Below are positions 35,433 to 43,923 of a stretch of 64,000 nucleotides of DNA, one piece after another; positions within the stretch are counted from its first letter, which is position 1; every line of letters starts with the position of its first letter. The notes under the pieces are model-generated. The model saw only the letters and a list, made by a program, of their open reading frames with translations, was not told where the DNA came from and did no database searches. The position numbers and the translations under genes were made by a program. Origin of the DNA: Sinobaca qinghaiensis (lineage in GTDB: Bacteria > Bacillota > Bacilli > Bacillales > Marinococcaceae); NCBI RefSeq assembly GCF_003610495.1, contig NZ_RAPK01000007.1, forward strand, positions 310,001 through 374,000, given 5' to 3'.

Positions 35433-35879
35433 GTGATGAAACACATGCAAACATTAAAAAACAGCCAGATCATGGATAATGAAATAAAACAGCTTATTGT
35501 ATCAGATGAAAAAGTGGCGCACGTTCAGCTTGAAAATCCGCTTGACCATGCTTTACTTATTTTGATTAAATCAGGGTATACCGCTATTCCTGTGCTTGAT
35601 AAATCCTACCGGGTGCAGGGCCAGATCAGCAAAGCCCATATTCTGGATTCCATCCTGGGAATTGAACGTATTGAAATGGAGCGCCTTCACGATTACAAAG
35701 TAAAAGACGTGATGTCTCCGAAAGTTCCTCGAATGCACAAAGATGAAACCTTTGGAAAAGCGCTGATGCTTTCTATTAATCATCCCTTTGTCTGCATTGA
35801 AGATCATGACCATTCGTTTGTCGGTATTTTAACAAGACGATCCATTCTTGCTCTAATTCACCGTCATTTTGAAAAGTAA
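35433..35879 (+). CDS. cbpB: CBS-domain c-di-AMP-binding protein CbpB/DarB (YkuL)
   Basis: 148 aa with a Bateman module of two CBS domains: about 30-75 (KVAHVQLENPLDHALLILIKSGYTAIPVLDKSYRVQGQIS) and about 95-145. The GYTAIPVLD and SFVGILTRRSIL stretches match Bacillus subtilis DarB. When free of c-di-AMP, DarB activates the stringent-response enzyme Rel and pyruvate carboxylase; a pyc gene lies elsewhere in this window. Start uncertain: GTG 35433, ATG 35436 and ATG 35445 are all in frame near AAAGTGA. Confidence 0.87.
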   Translation: MMKHMQTLKNSQIMDNEIKQLIVSDEKVAHVQLENPLDHALLILIKSGYTAIPVLDKSYRVQGQISKAHILDSILGIERIEMERLHDYKVKDVMSPKVPRMHKDETFGKALMLSINHPFVCIEDHDHSFVGILTRRSILALIHRHFEK

Positions 35880-35907
35880 TAAACATACTCAGGCAACTGC
35901 CGCAAAC

Positions 35908-35942
35908 CGAAAGAGCCGTCCCTCCGGACGGCTCTTTTAGTT
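35908..35942 (+). terminator. Terminator between cbpB and the SRPBCC gene
   Basis: Perfect 10-bp stem AGAGCCGTCC/GGACGGCTCT with a CTCC-type loop. TTTT on the plus strand, TTTCGG on the minus strand. It mainly serves cbpB. Confidence 0.8.
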
Positions 35943-36377
35943 ATCCTTAAATTGGCTTTGCAGCGCTTTTTCCCTGTCTTTAAACATATTATATAAACCT
36001 GCTTTAATGAATACAGACGGGACATAGCTTTCGAACTCTACATGATCGGTAATTCCTGTGAGCTCTCCTTCAGCCAGTGCTTGAAAAGAATGAGTGTGCT
36101 TCCATTTGATCAAAGGAAAAGGCATCTCTTGTCCTATATCCACAAAAAATTCTTCCTCTTTGCTCTCCGTAATCGCAGAAAGCCAGTTGGCCTTCAACGG
36201 CCCCGCTTCAATTTGGATCTCCACTGTTTCCCCGGCTTTTGATTCTCCGTTGGATAATACTGTCACCTTCGGAAAATCTGTCAGTCCTTCCAGCGCCTTA
36301 GAGTCCTGAAAGAAATTCCACACTTCGCTTCTCGGAGCTTTTACGATAGTCTGGTACTCAATACTTCCTTTAAACAT
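35937..36377 (-). CDS. SRPBCC (START-like) family protein
   Basis: 146 aa. Opens with the cyclase/dehydrase pattern IEYQTIVKAPRSEVWNFFQDSKALEGLTDFP, followed by alternating strands and a C-terminal amphipathic helix (FIKAGLYNMFKDREKALQSQF), the helix-grip fold that binds lipids or other hydrophobic ligands. Ligand unknown. It lies between cbpB (convergent) and ylbF (same strand, 64 bp away). Confidence 0.8.
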   Translation of the reverse strand: MFKGSIEYQTIVKAPRSEVWNFFQDSKALEGLTDFPKVTVLSNGESKAGETVEIQIEAGPLKANWLSAITESKEEEFFVDIGQEMPFPLIKWKHTHSFQALAEGELTGITDHVEFESYVPSVFIKAGLYNMFKDREKALQSQFKDN

Positions 36378-36441
36378 ACTATTCCTCCTCGACAGCGATT
36401 ACTGGATGAAAGAAAAAAATCTTGAAACAGGTAAAGGCTGA

Positions 36442-36897
36442 TTATGCACTGCATCCACACGAACCGCCGGATCCACATCCGCCGCTTCCGCAGGAAGCAT
36501 TATCGAAAAATGGATTACCTGTCGGTACTTTTATGTTTGGGGAAACGGCCCCTGCAATTTCGCCGGAAATTTCATTTAAAAGGGTTTCCAGATCTTTTTC
36601 CGCTTTTTTAAAAGCAGTAATAGCTGGATGAACATCCATTTCCCTTTTTTTAAGACGGATTTCTTTTGAAACCATTTTGTAGTCCGGATGATATTTTCCG
36701 AAGCGCTGGACTTCCTCATAGCGGTCTTTCCATGCGTTGAATTCAGAAATAAGCCTGCGGGCTTCTTTATCGGTTTCCATTTCGTTTTTGGCCCTTGTGT
36801 AGGTGATGTATATATCAGAGGTAAACAACAAGGCTGTCAGCTCCTCTGATGCTGTTAAAATGTCAGCTGGTGTTGACGTATATGCAGTACTGTTCAT
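36442..36897 (-). CDS. ylbF: YlbF family regulator with Cys-rich tail
   Basis: 151 aa, largely helical (DUF964/YlbF domain about 10-115), then a tail CGSGGCGSGGSCGCSA with four Cys. YlbF, YmcA and YaaT form the Y-complex, which carries iron-sulphur clusters and steers RNase Y-dependent processing, competence, biofilm and sporulation. The Cys tail is the likely cluster ligand. Its usual partner ylbG is 11 kb away at 24801-25076. ATG at 36897 with GGAGGTG upstream. YlbF is retained although nearby sporulation genes appear lost. Confidence 0.9.
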   Translation of the reverse strand: MNSTAYTSTPADILTASEELTALLFTSDIYITYTRAKNEMETDKEARRLISEFNAWKDRYEEVQRFGKYHPDYKMVSKEIRLKKREMDVHPAITAFKKAEKDLETLLNEISGEIAGAVSPNIKVPTGNPFFDNASCGSGGCGSGGSCGCSA

Positions 36898-37014
36898 GAT
36901 TGCACCTCCTACCGGGAGTATAACATGTAACCGGCCTTTGTTCGAAGATTTAATTGGCAGGGCCGGGACGGATTGCTACAATATACATATCAAAGCACTA
37001 GGAAAGGATTCTAT

Positions 37015-37512
37015 ATGACTGATACAAAAACGCTATCCACAGATATTCAGGATTTTCTTCAGGCCGCCACAGACGGCGAAAAAGAAGTACTGCAGCAGTT
37101 TTTAAACGGACTCAGGCAGAAACACGAAGGGCATCATCCGTCTTATGTCAGCGGCTGGATTCAGGCCGAAGGTGATTGGAATGAAGATGGAAGCTATCAA
37201 ATACGCATACCCATTCATAAGGGCGTTCAAAATCCGCTTGAAATTGTCCATGGCGGCGTAACGGCTACATTAATGGATACCTGTATGGGCACACTGGCCA
37301 ATCACTCCACTCCTTCCAAAAAGGCTGCCGTTACAATGGAAATAAAAGTGAATTATTTAAAACCTGGAAAAGGGGATTATTTATACTGCCGTTCCGAAAT
37401 TATATCCCAAAGCTCAAAAACGCTTTTTTTAGCTTCTACAATTAAAGATGAAAAAGATCAAATCATTGCTTATGGAACCGGCACCTTTTATGTGATTGAT
37501 TTTCTCGCCTAG
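37015..37512 (+). CDS. PaaI-type hotdog-fold thioesterase
   Basis: 165 aa. The hotdog signature NPLEIVHGGVTATLMDTCMGTLAN contains the HGG turn and the catalytic Asp seven residues on; TMEIKVNYLKPGKGDYLYCRSEII follows. Predicted to hydrolyse acyl- or aryl-CoA thioesters, substrate unknown. An N-terminal helical extension of about 45 residues precedes the domain. ATG at 37015 has AGGAAAGG upstream; the longer frame has no signal. Divergent from ylbF. Confidence 0.85.
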   Translation: MTDTKTLSTDIQDFLQAATDGEKEVLQQFLNGLRQKHEGHHPSYVSGWIQAEGDWNEDGSYQIRIPIHKGVQNPLEIVHGGVTATLMDTCMGTLANHSTPSKKAAVTMEIKVNYLKPGKGDYLYCRSEIISQSSKTLFLASTIKDEKDQIIAYGTGTFYVIDFLA

Positions 37513-37596
37513 AGCATGAAATTCTGTCTCTTCCATTGCAAACGCTTTATTTTAATATTAAGATAAGACTATATGGATAAATAGGGGGCACTGCAC

Positions 37597-37953
37597 ATGC
37601 AAATTACAGACTATGAATTTGAGGGCACTCAAATCACGTTCGGCAGGCTACATAGGATTATTAAAGATGCGGGCTTTATTCACGCCGGGCAGTGGGACTA
37701 TGAACGTGTAACGTTTGATTATAAATTTTTTGACCGGACTGATGACGCAACGTACTACCTGCGTATCCCGGCTTACGCAGTAGAAGGAGACATTCCGGCT
37801 GAAGACACAGTCGTTCAAATCCTCACTCCTTACTTTGGAAGACACTATTATCCGCACGGGATAGAATACGATGAAGAATTCCCGGAAAAAATCATTCAAA
37901 AATGCAGGGATAAAACGAAAGCAGTATGGGATGTTCTAAAAACTAAAACGTAA
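37597..37953 (+). CDS. YugN-like family protein
   Basis: 118 aa. The stretch AGQWDYERVTFDYKF with YYLRIPAYAVEGDIP and GRHYYPHGIEY is the conserved core of the YugN-like family, found only in Bacillaceae and unassigned. ATG at 37597 with AGGGGG upstream. It lies between the thioesterase and the YtvI-like permease; a short AAGAAGCTGATATCAGCTTCTT hairpin follows the stop and may end transcription. Confidence 0.85.
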   Translation: MQITDYEFEGTQITFGRLHRIIKDAGFIHAGQWDYERVTFDYKFFDRTDDATYYLRIPAYAVEGDIPAEDTVVQILTPYFGRHYYPHGIEYDEEFPEKIIQKCRDKTKAVWDVLKTKT

Positions 37954-37955
37954 CA

Positions 37956-37986
37956 GAAAAGAAGCTGATATCAGCTTCTTTTCTAT
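37956..37986 (+). terminator. Terminator after the YugN-like gene
   Basis: Perfect palindromic stem AAGAAGCTGAT/ATCAGCTTCTT followed by TTCTATTT on the plus strand, immediately after the stop codon. Confidence 0.7.
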
Positions 37987-38077
37987 TTCTCCGGGATAAA
38001 TATTTTGTTCTCTTCTATCAAATCCTATATACTAATTGTTATACTATCTTGTCCGAATGTCTGAAAGGGGAATAGCT

Positions 38078-39142
38078 GTGTCATCGTTGCTTACGAAAAA
38101 GAATTTGATCCGTTTTTTATCCGTTGTTTTAATTATTATAGCTTTAGTTTTTATTCTTCCAGTTTCAGGACCTATTATACTTGCCCTGCTTACAGCTCTT
38201 GCCCTGTCACCTCTCGTCAGGCTGTTAAATGAAAAGGCCAAATGGCGTCGTTCTATTGCCGTTATGGTTGTCTTCACCTTATTTCTTATTTCTCTCGGAA
38301 TCGCCGGGTATTTAATTATTACCCAGGTGGTAACACAGGCTATTTTATTTGTGGAAAATCTGCCGGATTACATAGCTGAAGTGAATCGCTCATGGAATGA
38401 TATGCAGATTTCTATTGAGAATACCTATGATCGAATGAATCTCCCGCCTGATGTCATTAACGAAATCAATGCCCAGATAACGGATATGCTTAATAACTTT
38501 CGTAATCGCTTTACGGACGGCCAGTTTCTAAATACCGTTACGAGTATCGTTGCTTCTATTCCAGGATACCTTGTGTCATTTATTGTATACTTAATCGCAT
38601 TGTTCCTATTTATGATGGATCTTCCCCGCTTGAGCAGGAAGATGTATTCTTTCATGAAAGTGGAAACAGCCCAGAAAGTCCACTTTATGACCGCCCGTCT
38701 TGGAAAGGTTATTATAGGCTTTTTTAAGGCCCAGTTCCTGGTGAGTCTGATTATTGTTACCGTTACTTATATTGGCTTATACTTTATTGCGCCTGAAGTG
38801 GCCCTGGTGATGGCTCTCGTTATATGGGTCATTGACTTTATTCCTATCATCGGCTCTATTGCTATACTTGCCCCCTGGGCGATATTTCAATATCTGGCAG
38901 GCGATGCTGTGCTTGGTACGCAGCTGCTCGTACTCGGCATCATCCTTCTCATTATCCGCCGTACGGTTGAACCTAAAGTAATGGGTCATCACATTGGCTT
39001 ATCGCCGCTGGCCACTTTGATATCTTTATACATCGGCCTTTCCCTGCTGGGTATTATCGGCTTTATCGTAGGTCCTCTGGCTGTCATTGCGTTTACATCC
39101 GCCAGGGAAGCCGGCCTCATTAAGCTTGACTTTAAAATTTAA
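38078..39142 (+). CDS. AI-2E family membrane protein, YtvI-like
   Basis: 354 aa with about eight membrane helices and the central soluble segment (about 75-140) of the AI-2E/PerM family, ending GLSLLGIIGFIVGPLAVIAFTSAREAG. The N-terminal LPVSGPIILALLTALALSPLVRLL resembles YtvI, a Bacillus protein named for sporulation-linked expression. Related proteins transport Na+/H+ or export signals in other species; the role here is open. A TTG-started frame runs from 38036, but GTG at 38078 has AAAGGGG seven bases upstream and is preferred. Confidence 0.8.
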   Translation: MSSLLTKKNLIRFLSVVLIIIALVFILPVSGPIILALLTALALSPLVRLLNEKAKWRRSIAVMVVFTLFLISLGIAGYLIITQVVTQAILFVENLPDYIAEVNRSWNDMQISIENTYDRMNLPPDVINEINAQITDMLNNFRNRFTDGQFLNTVTSIVASIPGYLVSFIVYLIALFLFMMDLPRLSRKMYSFMKVETAQKVHFMTARLGKVIIGFFKAQFLVSLIIVTVTYIGLYFIAPEVALVMALVIWVIDFIPIIGSIAILAPWAIFQYLAGDAVLGTQLLVLGIILLIIRRTVEPKVMGHHIGLSPLATLISLYIGLSLLGIIGFIVGPLAVIAFTSAREAGLIKLDFKI

Positions 39143-39146
39143 CCTG

Positions 39147-39187
39147 ACAAAAACGGACCGCTCTTTTGAGCAGTCCGTTTTTTATTC
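39147..39187 (+). terminator. Terminator between the YtvI-like gene and the DUF420 gene
   Basis: Stem AAAACGGAC-GCTC/GAGC-GTCCGTTTT around TTTT, followed by TTTATT on the plus strand; A-rich left flank can serve the minus strand. Confidence 0.85.
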
Positions 39188-39188
39188 T

Positions 39189-39755
39189 TTAATAGTAAGG
39201 AGAAATCATTAAATAAACAATTACTCCCGTTATGCTGACATAAAGCCAGAGCGGCATGGTCCATCTGGCAATTTTCCGGTGCTTTTCCACCTGGGATGTT
39301 ATACCTTTCAAGAACGTCCACAGCGCAAGCGGCACAATAATAATTGCGAGGATGATATGCGAAATTAAAATAAAGTAATAAATAGCAGCAATGGCTCCAG
39401 AGCCGCCAAAAGCCGTTGATTCCGACAGCGCATGATACGTAAGGTAGGTTACAAGAAACAACGCAGTGGATGTAAAGGCTGCGTAAATAAAACGCTTATG
39501 CATCGTAATATTTTTTCGTAAAATAAAAAACAGTGCCGTAAATAAAAAGACCGTTGTAAAACTGTTAAAAATAGCATTCATCATCGGCAGAATAGTTAAA
39601 TCAAAACCTTCAACGTCTCCGCCCAGTCCTTCCATAAAAAATAGAAGGGTGACGAGGCCATTAATAACAATAGTAAGGGTAACTACTATCGCCACATGGC
39701 TTTTATCCGAAGTACCTTTTTGTTGTGTTGATATTTGATTTGAAGATTTACTCAT
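39189..39755 (-). CDS. DUF420 membrane protein (CtaM/YozB-like oxidase assembly factor)
   Basis: 188 aa with five membrane helices and conserved His residues (MHKRFIYAAF, YHALSES, ILISHIILAI, KHRKIARWTMPLWLYVSITG), the DUF420 pattern. CtaM, its Staphylococcus member, is needed to mature aa3-type oxidases, and YozB is the Bacillus member. It lies at the end of the cta operon, where ctaG usually follows ctaF; ctaG itself is absent. ATG at 39755 has GGGGGAG close upstream; ATG at 39767 is also in frame. Confidence 0.85.
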   Translation of the reverse strand: MSKSSNQISTQQKGTSDKSHVAIVVTLTIVINGLVTLLFFMEGLGGDVEGFDLTILPMMNAIFNSFTTVFLFTALFFILRKNITMHKRFIYAAFTSTALFLVTYLTYHALSESTAFGGSGAIAAIYYFILISHIILAIIIVPLALWTFLKGITSQVEKHRKIARWTMPLWLYVSITGVIVYLMISPYY

Positions 39756-39846
39756 CTTCTCCCCCATTTCTCTATTTATCTGTTCTTCATTATACAGGAA
39801 AGCAGCTGTCATTCCCCTCTAATCTCTAACAAATCAGTGAACAAGC

Positions 39847-39890
39847 AAAAAGAAACAGTCTCCCGATATGGAAGACCGTTTCTTTTTTAA
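39847..39890 (-). terminator. Terminator after ctaF
   Basis: Stem AAAGAAACGGTCTTC/GGGAGACTGTTTCTTT with one mismatch, then TTTTTGC on the minus strand, overlapping the ctaF stop. Hence the DUF420 gene probably has reduced or separate transcription. Confidence 0.75.
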
Positions 39891-40231
39891 TATTTTGTCA
39901 TACCAAGCAGAAACGTTAATGCAATTAATGCTGGAGTGGAAAGCACCACACCGGCAATGATAAAAGTATTTGCCCATTCATGTCCCTTATCCTTCAAGTG
40001 CATGAAGTAAAACATCTGCAGAAAAAACTGCATCCCTGCCAGTACAAGTATAAATGGAACCGCAAAGGCCGGAGCCACCATTTCCGTTGCCACCGCAATA
40101 AATGCCAGGAAGGTTAGAAAAATCATAAAAGCAAACGAAGTAATCTGTACTTTCTTTTCTTTGTTCATCTTATACAGGTCTTCTTCTGAAAGCGCGCTTT
40201 TTTCGAATGGTTTGGATAACTCATTTGCCAT
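39887..40231 (-). CDS. ctaF: Cytochrome c oxidase subunit IV (CtaF)
   Basis: Small structural subunit of the caa3 oxidase. 114 aa with three membrane helices at about 35-55, 60-82 and 90-112; the stretch GMQFFLQMFYFMHLKDKGHEW is the COX4 prokaryotic signature. ATG at 40231 has AGGGGGAG upstream and starts two bases after the ctaE stop; the longer frame overlaps ctaE and has no signal. Confidence 0.93.
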   Translation of the reverse strand: MANELSKPFEKSALSEEDLYKMNKEKKVQITSFAFMIFLTFLAFIAVATEMVAPAFAVPFILVLAGMQFFLQMFYFMHLKDKGHEWANTFIIAGVVLSTPALIALTFLLGMTKY

Positions 40232-40233
40232 TT

Positions 40234-40854
40234 TTAAGCTCCCCCTATTCCCATAAGATAAACGACAGTAAATATAAATACCCACACAACGTCAATGAAA
40301 TGCCAGTAAAGACTGGCCACGTAAAACTTGGGGGCATTTGTTAATGTTATACCGGATTTCGCATAGCGGATAAGCAGTGTGCTGATCCATGCCAGGCCGA
40401 ATACAACGTGGGCCCCGTGCAGTCCGACAAGCGTATAGAAAGAAGAGCCAAAAGCACTTGTCGTATAACCAAGCCCATGATGTACATATTCCACAAATTC
40501 ATAGATTTCTAAACCAAGAAACGCAAGACCTAACAGCACCGTAGTGCTCATCCAGATCATCATCGCTTTAAAATTATTCCGTTTCATCGCATACATGGCA
40601 AGAACACTTGTAAGCGAACTGGTTAACAAAAGCATGGTCATAATAAATACAAGCGGCAGCTGAAATAATTCTTCCGCCGTCGGGCCGCCTGCTGTTCCTT
40701 CCCTTAATCCGAGAAAAGCTCCAAAGAAGGTGGCAAACATGATTGTTTCACCGCTGAGAAAGATCCAAAAACCGAGAAATTTATTTCTTCCTTCCAACGT
40801 TGCTTTTTCGGGGTTGGAAGGAAGGCCTTTTGTCATATCTACGTGATCGGCCAT
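40234..40854 (-). CDS. ctaE: Cytochrome c oxidase subunit III (CtaE)
   Basis: 206 aa, five membrane helices, the short bacterial form. GFWIFLSGETIMFATFFGAFLGLR opens the membrane part; GLHGAHVVFGLAWI and YWHFIDVVWVFIFTVVYL are conserved subunit III motifs. It supports proton uptake to subunit I. One base separates its start from the ctaD stop. Confidence 0.96.
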   Translation of the reverse strand: MADHVDMTKGLPSNPEKATLEGRNKFLGFWIFLSGETIMFATFFGAFLGLREGTAGGPTAEELFQLPLVFIMTMLLLTSSLTSVLAMYAMKRNNFKAMMIWMSTTVLLGLAFLGLEIYEFVEYVHHGLGYTTSAFGSSFYTLVGLHGAHVVFGLAWISTLLIRYAKSGITLTNAPKFYVASLYWHFIDVVWVFIFTVVYLMGIGGA

Positions 40855-40855
40855 G

Positions 40856-42739
40856 TTAACTTACCTCCTTTTCCAGCTTTTTTAATTCTTCCACTGTAAT
40901 ATGGTAGCCGTGGTCCTCTTTAATCGAACGCACCAGCATAGAACCAAATGTAAGCAGAAAACCTGGAATAATGACGGCGTAAGGAGTTATGATAGCATTT
41001 TCCATATTAAGCATAATCATGCCAAATCCCCATACGAACATGCCAATCCCAATAATAAAGGGTAAAATAGAGCCGTTTGGCATATGAATATCGGATAATG
41101 GTTCAGCCGGCTTCATTTTTCCGTCTCCATGAATCTTTTCATAAAACAAAGGATCAAGAGAACGTACCTGTGGAACCTGGGCGAAATTATATTCCGGAAT
41201 TGGAGTAGGAGTTGACCATTCCAGTGTTCTGGCATCCCAAGGATCACTTACTACTACACGCTCTGATTTCAAGGCAGAGTATACGATGTTAATAACCAGT
41301 ACGATAATGCCCGCAGACATTAGAAATGCTCCAATAGAAGAAATCAGGTTCATCGTATCCATACCCTGGCCTTCCAGATACGTGTATACCCGTCTTGGCA
41401 TTCCAATAAGGCCGAGAATATGCTGAACAAAGAATGTCATGTGAAAACCAATATAAAACATCCAGAACATGAGCATACCAAGTTTTTCATTTAAATGATG
41501 TCCAAACATTTTTGGATACCAGTAGTACAATCCGGCCAGCAGCCCGAGAACGATACCCCCAACAATTATGTAGTGGAAGTGGGCTACTACAAAGTACGTG
41601 TCATGGTACAAATAGTCGACCGGCACCATGGAAAGCATAACACCTGTTACACCACCCAGCACAAAGGTAGGGACAAAAGAAGAAGCGCAGAGCATAGCTG
41701 TATTAAACGTAAGCTTACCGCCCCACATCGTGAAGAGCCAGTTGAATATTTTAATACCAGTAGGTATTCCTATTGCCATAGTAGCAATAGCGAAAACAGA
41801 GTTTGTTACCGGGCCGATACCAACGGTAAACATGTGGTGGACCCATACCATAAATCCGAGAAAAGCAATAATCAATGTAGCGAACACCATTGCCGTATAC
41901 CCGAATAAACGCTTTCTGGAGAAGGCTGGTATAACTTCGGAAATGATTCCGAAAGCCGGCAGCACTAAAATATATACTTCCGGGTGACCGAAAATCCAGA
42001 AAATATGCTGCCATAAAACGGCATTTCCTCCGCTGTCAGGAGAAAAGAACTGAGCGCCGAACAATCTATCGAGCATAAGAAGCGCAAGTCCGGCAGCCAA
42101 AGGCGTAAAAGCAAATACGATCAGCAGGGAAGTAACGAGTGAGGTCCAGCAGAAAAGCGGCATTCTCATCATCGTCATACCTGGAGCACGCATGTTTACA
42201 ATCGTTACAATAAAGTTAATAGCGGAGATTAATGTTCCAATACCGCTTATTTGAAGACCGATAACATAGAAATCCATTCCTAAATGCCCGTAATCTCCAG
42301 CTGACAGTGGAACATAAGCTGTCCACCCCGCATCGGGAGCACCTCCGAAAAACCAGCTGACGCTTAATAGCAGCCCGCCGAAAAAGAAAATCCAAAAACC
42401 AAGAGCATTGACAAAAGGAAACGCTACATCCCGCGCCCCTATTTGAAGAGGAATAATGTAGTTCATAAAAGCAAACAATAATGGTGTGGCTGCAAGGAAC
42501 AGCATGATGGTTCCATGCATCGTAATGAATTCATTGTATGTTTGTCCGTCCAGAAAATTACTTTCCGGAAACATAAGCTGTATTCTCATAAAAACTGCCA
42601 TTAGGCCTGCTTTCAGGAAAAACAGCGTACCTGCTATCAAATACATAACGCCTAACTTTTTATGGTCGACTGTGGTAAGCCAGTCCATTAAGACGCTTTT
42701 ATCTTTCTTTTCTTTTATAATTGCTGAATAATCCGCCAT
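40856..42739 (-). CDS. ctaD: Cytochrome c oxidase subunit I (CtaD)
   Basis: Catalytic heme-copper subunit. 627 aa, 14 helices expected for the caa3 form. Ligands are intact: heme a His75 (TMHGTIM) and His389, CuB His252 with the cross-linked Tyr256 (GHPEVY), His301 and His302, and heme a3 His387 (HFHY). Reduces O2 to water and pumps protons. 22 bp after ctaC, one base before ctaE. Confidence 0.97.
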   Translation of the reverse strand: MADYSAIIKEKKDKSVLMDWLTTVDHKKLGVMYLIAGTLFFLKAGLMAVFMRIQLMFPESNFLDGQTYNEFITMHGTIMLFLAATPLLFAFMNYIIPLQIGARDVAFPFVNALGFWIFFFGGLLLSVSWFFGGAPDAGWTAYVPLSAGDYGHLGMDFYVIGLQISGIGTLISAINFIVTIVNMRAPGMTMMRMPLFCWTSLVTSLLIVFAFTPLAAGLALLMLDRLFGAQFFSPDSGGNAVLWQHIFWIFGHPEVYILVLPAFGIISEVIPAFSRKRLFGYTAMVFATLIIAFLGFMVWVHHMFTVGIGPVTNSVFAIATMAIGIPTGIKIFNWLFTMWGGKLTFNTAMLCASSFVPTFVLGGVTGVMLSMVPVDYLYHDTYFVVAHFHYIIVGGIVLGLLAGLYYWYPKMFGHHLNEKLGMLMFWMFYIGFHMTFFVQHILGLIGMPRRVYTYLEGQGMDTMNLISSIGAFLMSAGIIVLVINIVYSALKSERVVVSDPWDARTLEWSTPTPIPEYNFAQVPQVRSLDPLFYEKIHGDGKMKPAEPLSDIHMPNGSILPFIIGIGMFVWGFGMIMLNMENAIITPYAVIIPGFLLTFGSMLVRSIKEDHGYHITVEELKKLEKEVS

Positions 42740-42761
42740 TGGGTTTACCCTCCCTTACTCT

Positions 42762-43868
42762 TTATTCATTTTGTGGTTCTTCAATCCTGTCTGAGCCGTC
42801 TGTCTCCACTTGTCTTCCAAGAGCCGGCTGTTCTACTTCCAGGCTGGCAAGATACTCAAGCAGTGCGTCCATATCCTGGTCTTCCATATCCGGATAAGCC
42901 TGCATATTGTTTCCCTGTTTGAAAGACTGTGGATCACGGATCCAGGCTTCAAGATTTTCTTCGTTGTATTCCACGACCCCGGCGATAGTTTCCCGGTCGG
43001 CAAAGTTAGTCAGCGTCGGTCCCTGGGCAGTACCCTGGCCTCCTACAGCGTGACAGCCGATACAGCCCTGGTCTTCAAATACCTGGCGTCCTTCTGAAGC
43101 TGTTGTATTTTCCTCAGGTTCAGCCGGCTCAGACGCCATTGTTTCAACCCAGCTGTTATACTCGTCACGCTCAAGTGCTACTACTTTAAAATCCATTAAT
43201 GCATGGGAAGGTCCGCACAACTCGGCGCATTTCCCTTTATAAATGCCTGGTTCATCTGCTTCCAGCCAAAGCTGGTTTTCAATTCCAGGGATGGCATCAA
43301 TCTTTCCGCCAAGTGCCGGTACCCAGAAAGAGTGGATAACGTCTTCAGCAGTAAGCGTAAATTCTACTTTTTCCCCCACAGGAATGTATACTTCATTTCC
43401 AGAGGTAAAACCGTCTTCATAATCAAACTGCCACCAGTATTGATGACCTGTTACATTGATGGAGACACCTTCTCCTTCTCCCTCGCCGCTTGACCCTGCG
43501 GCCTGAGGCGTAGTATCCGCAAAATAATATGTACCTGTAATCGTTGGTACGGCTAGAATTGCCAGTAAAAATAAAGGAATAATAGTCCAGGTAAGCTCCA
43601 GTGCTTTGCTTCCTTCTACCTGCTTAGGATACTCATTATCACCCGGTTTTCTTCTAAATTTCACTACGGCGATAAAGTACAGTGCAAACACAACAATAAT
43701 TACTACTGCCATCACATACAAACTTAAAATCAGGTTATCAAGAATCCATTCCGCCTGAGGGCCGTATGGGTCCAGTGCAGTAAGACGTTCTTCACCGCAT
43801 CCTGACAGTAAAAGCAGTATGAAAGATAAAGGCAGAAGCCGCATCATAAACGTATGCTTATTCATCAT
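42762..43868 (-). CDS. ctaC: Cytochrome c oxidase subunit II with fused cytochrome c domain (CtaC)
   Basis: 368 aa lipoprotein: signal peptide ending LLLLSGC with lipobox Cys24, two membrane helices at about 45-68 and 93-115, a cupredoxin domain with the CuA ligands His179, Cys214, Glu216, Cys218, His222 and Met225, then a C-type heme domain with CIGCH (269-273) and an axial Met near 315. The fusion defines a caa3 oxidase. The exposed linker is acidic. ATG 43868 or 43865, with GAGGGG upstream. Confidence 0.96.
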   Translation of the reverse strand: MMNKHTFMMRLLPLSFILLLLSGCGEERLTALDPYGPQAEWILDNLILSLYVMAVVIIVVFALYFIAVVKFRRKPGDNEYPKQVEGSKALELTWTIIPLFLLAILAVPTITGTYYFADTTPQAAGSSGEGEGEGVSINVTGHQYWWQFDYEDGFTSGNEVYIPVGEKVEFTLTAEDVIHSFWVPALGGKIDAIPGIENQLWLEADEPGIYKGKCAELCGPSHALMDFKVVALERDEYNSWVETMASEPAEPEENTTASEGRQVFEDQGCIGCHAVGGQGTAQGPTLTNFADRETIAGVVEYNEENLEAWIRDPQSFKQGNNMQAYPDMEDQDMDALLEYLASLEVEQPALGRQVETDGSDRIEEPQNE

Positions 43869-43923
43869 TCACTTAACCCCTCTTTCTTTAATAAATGATA
43901 TATTAACGCCTGATTGGCGCAGT

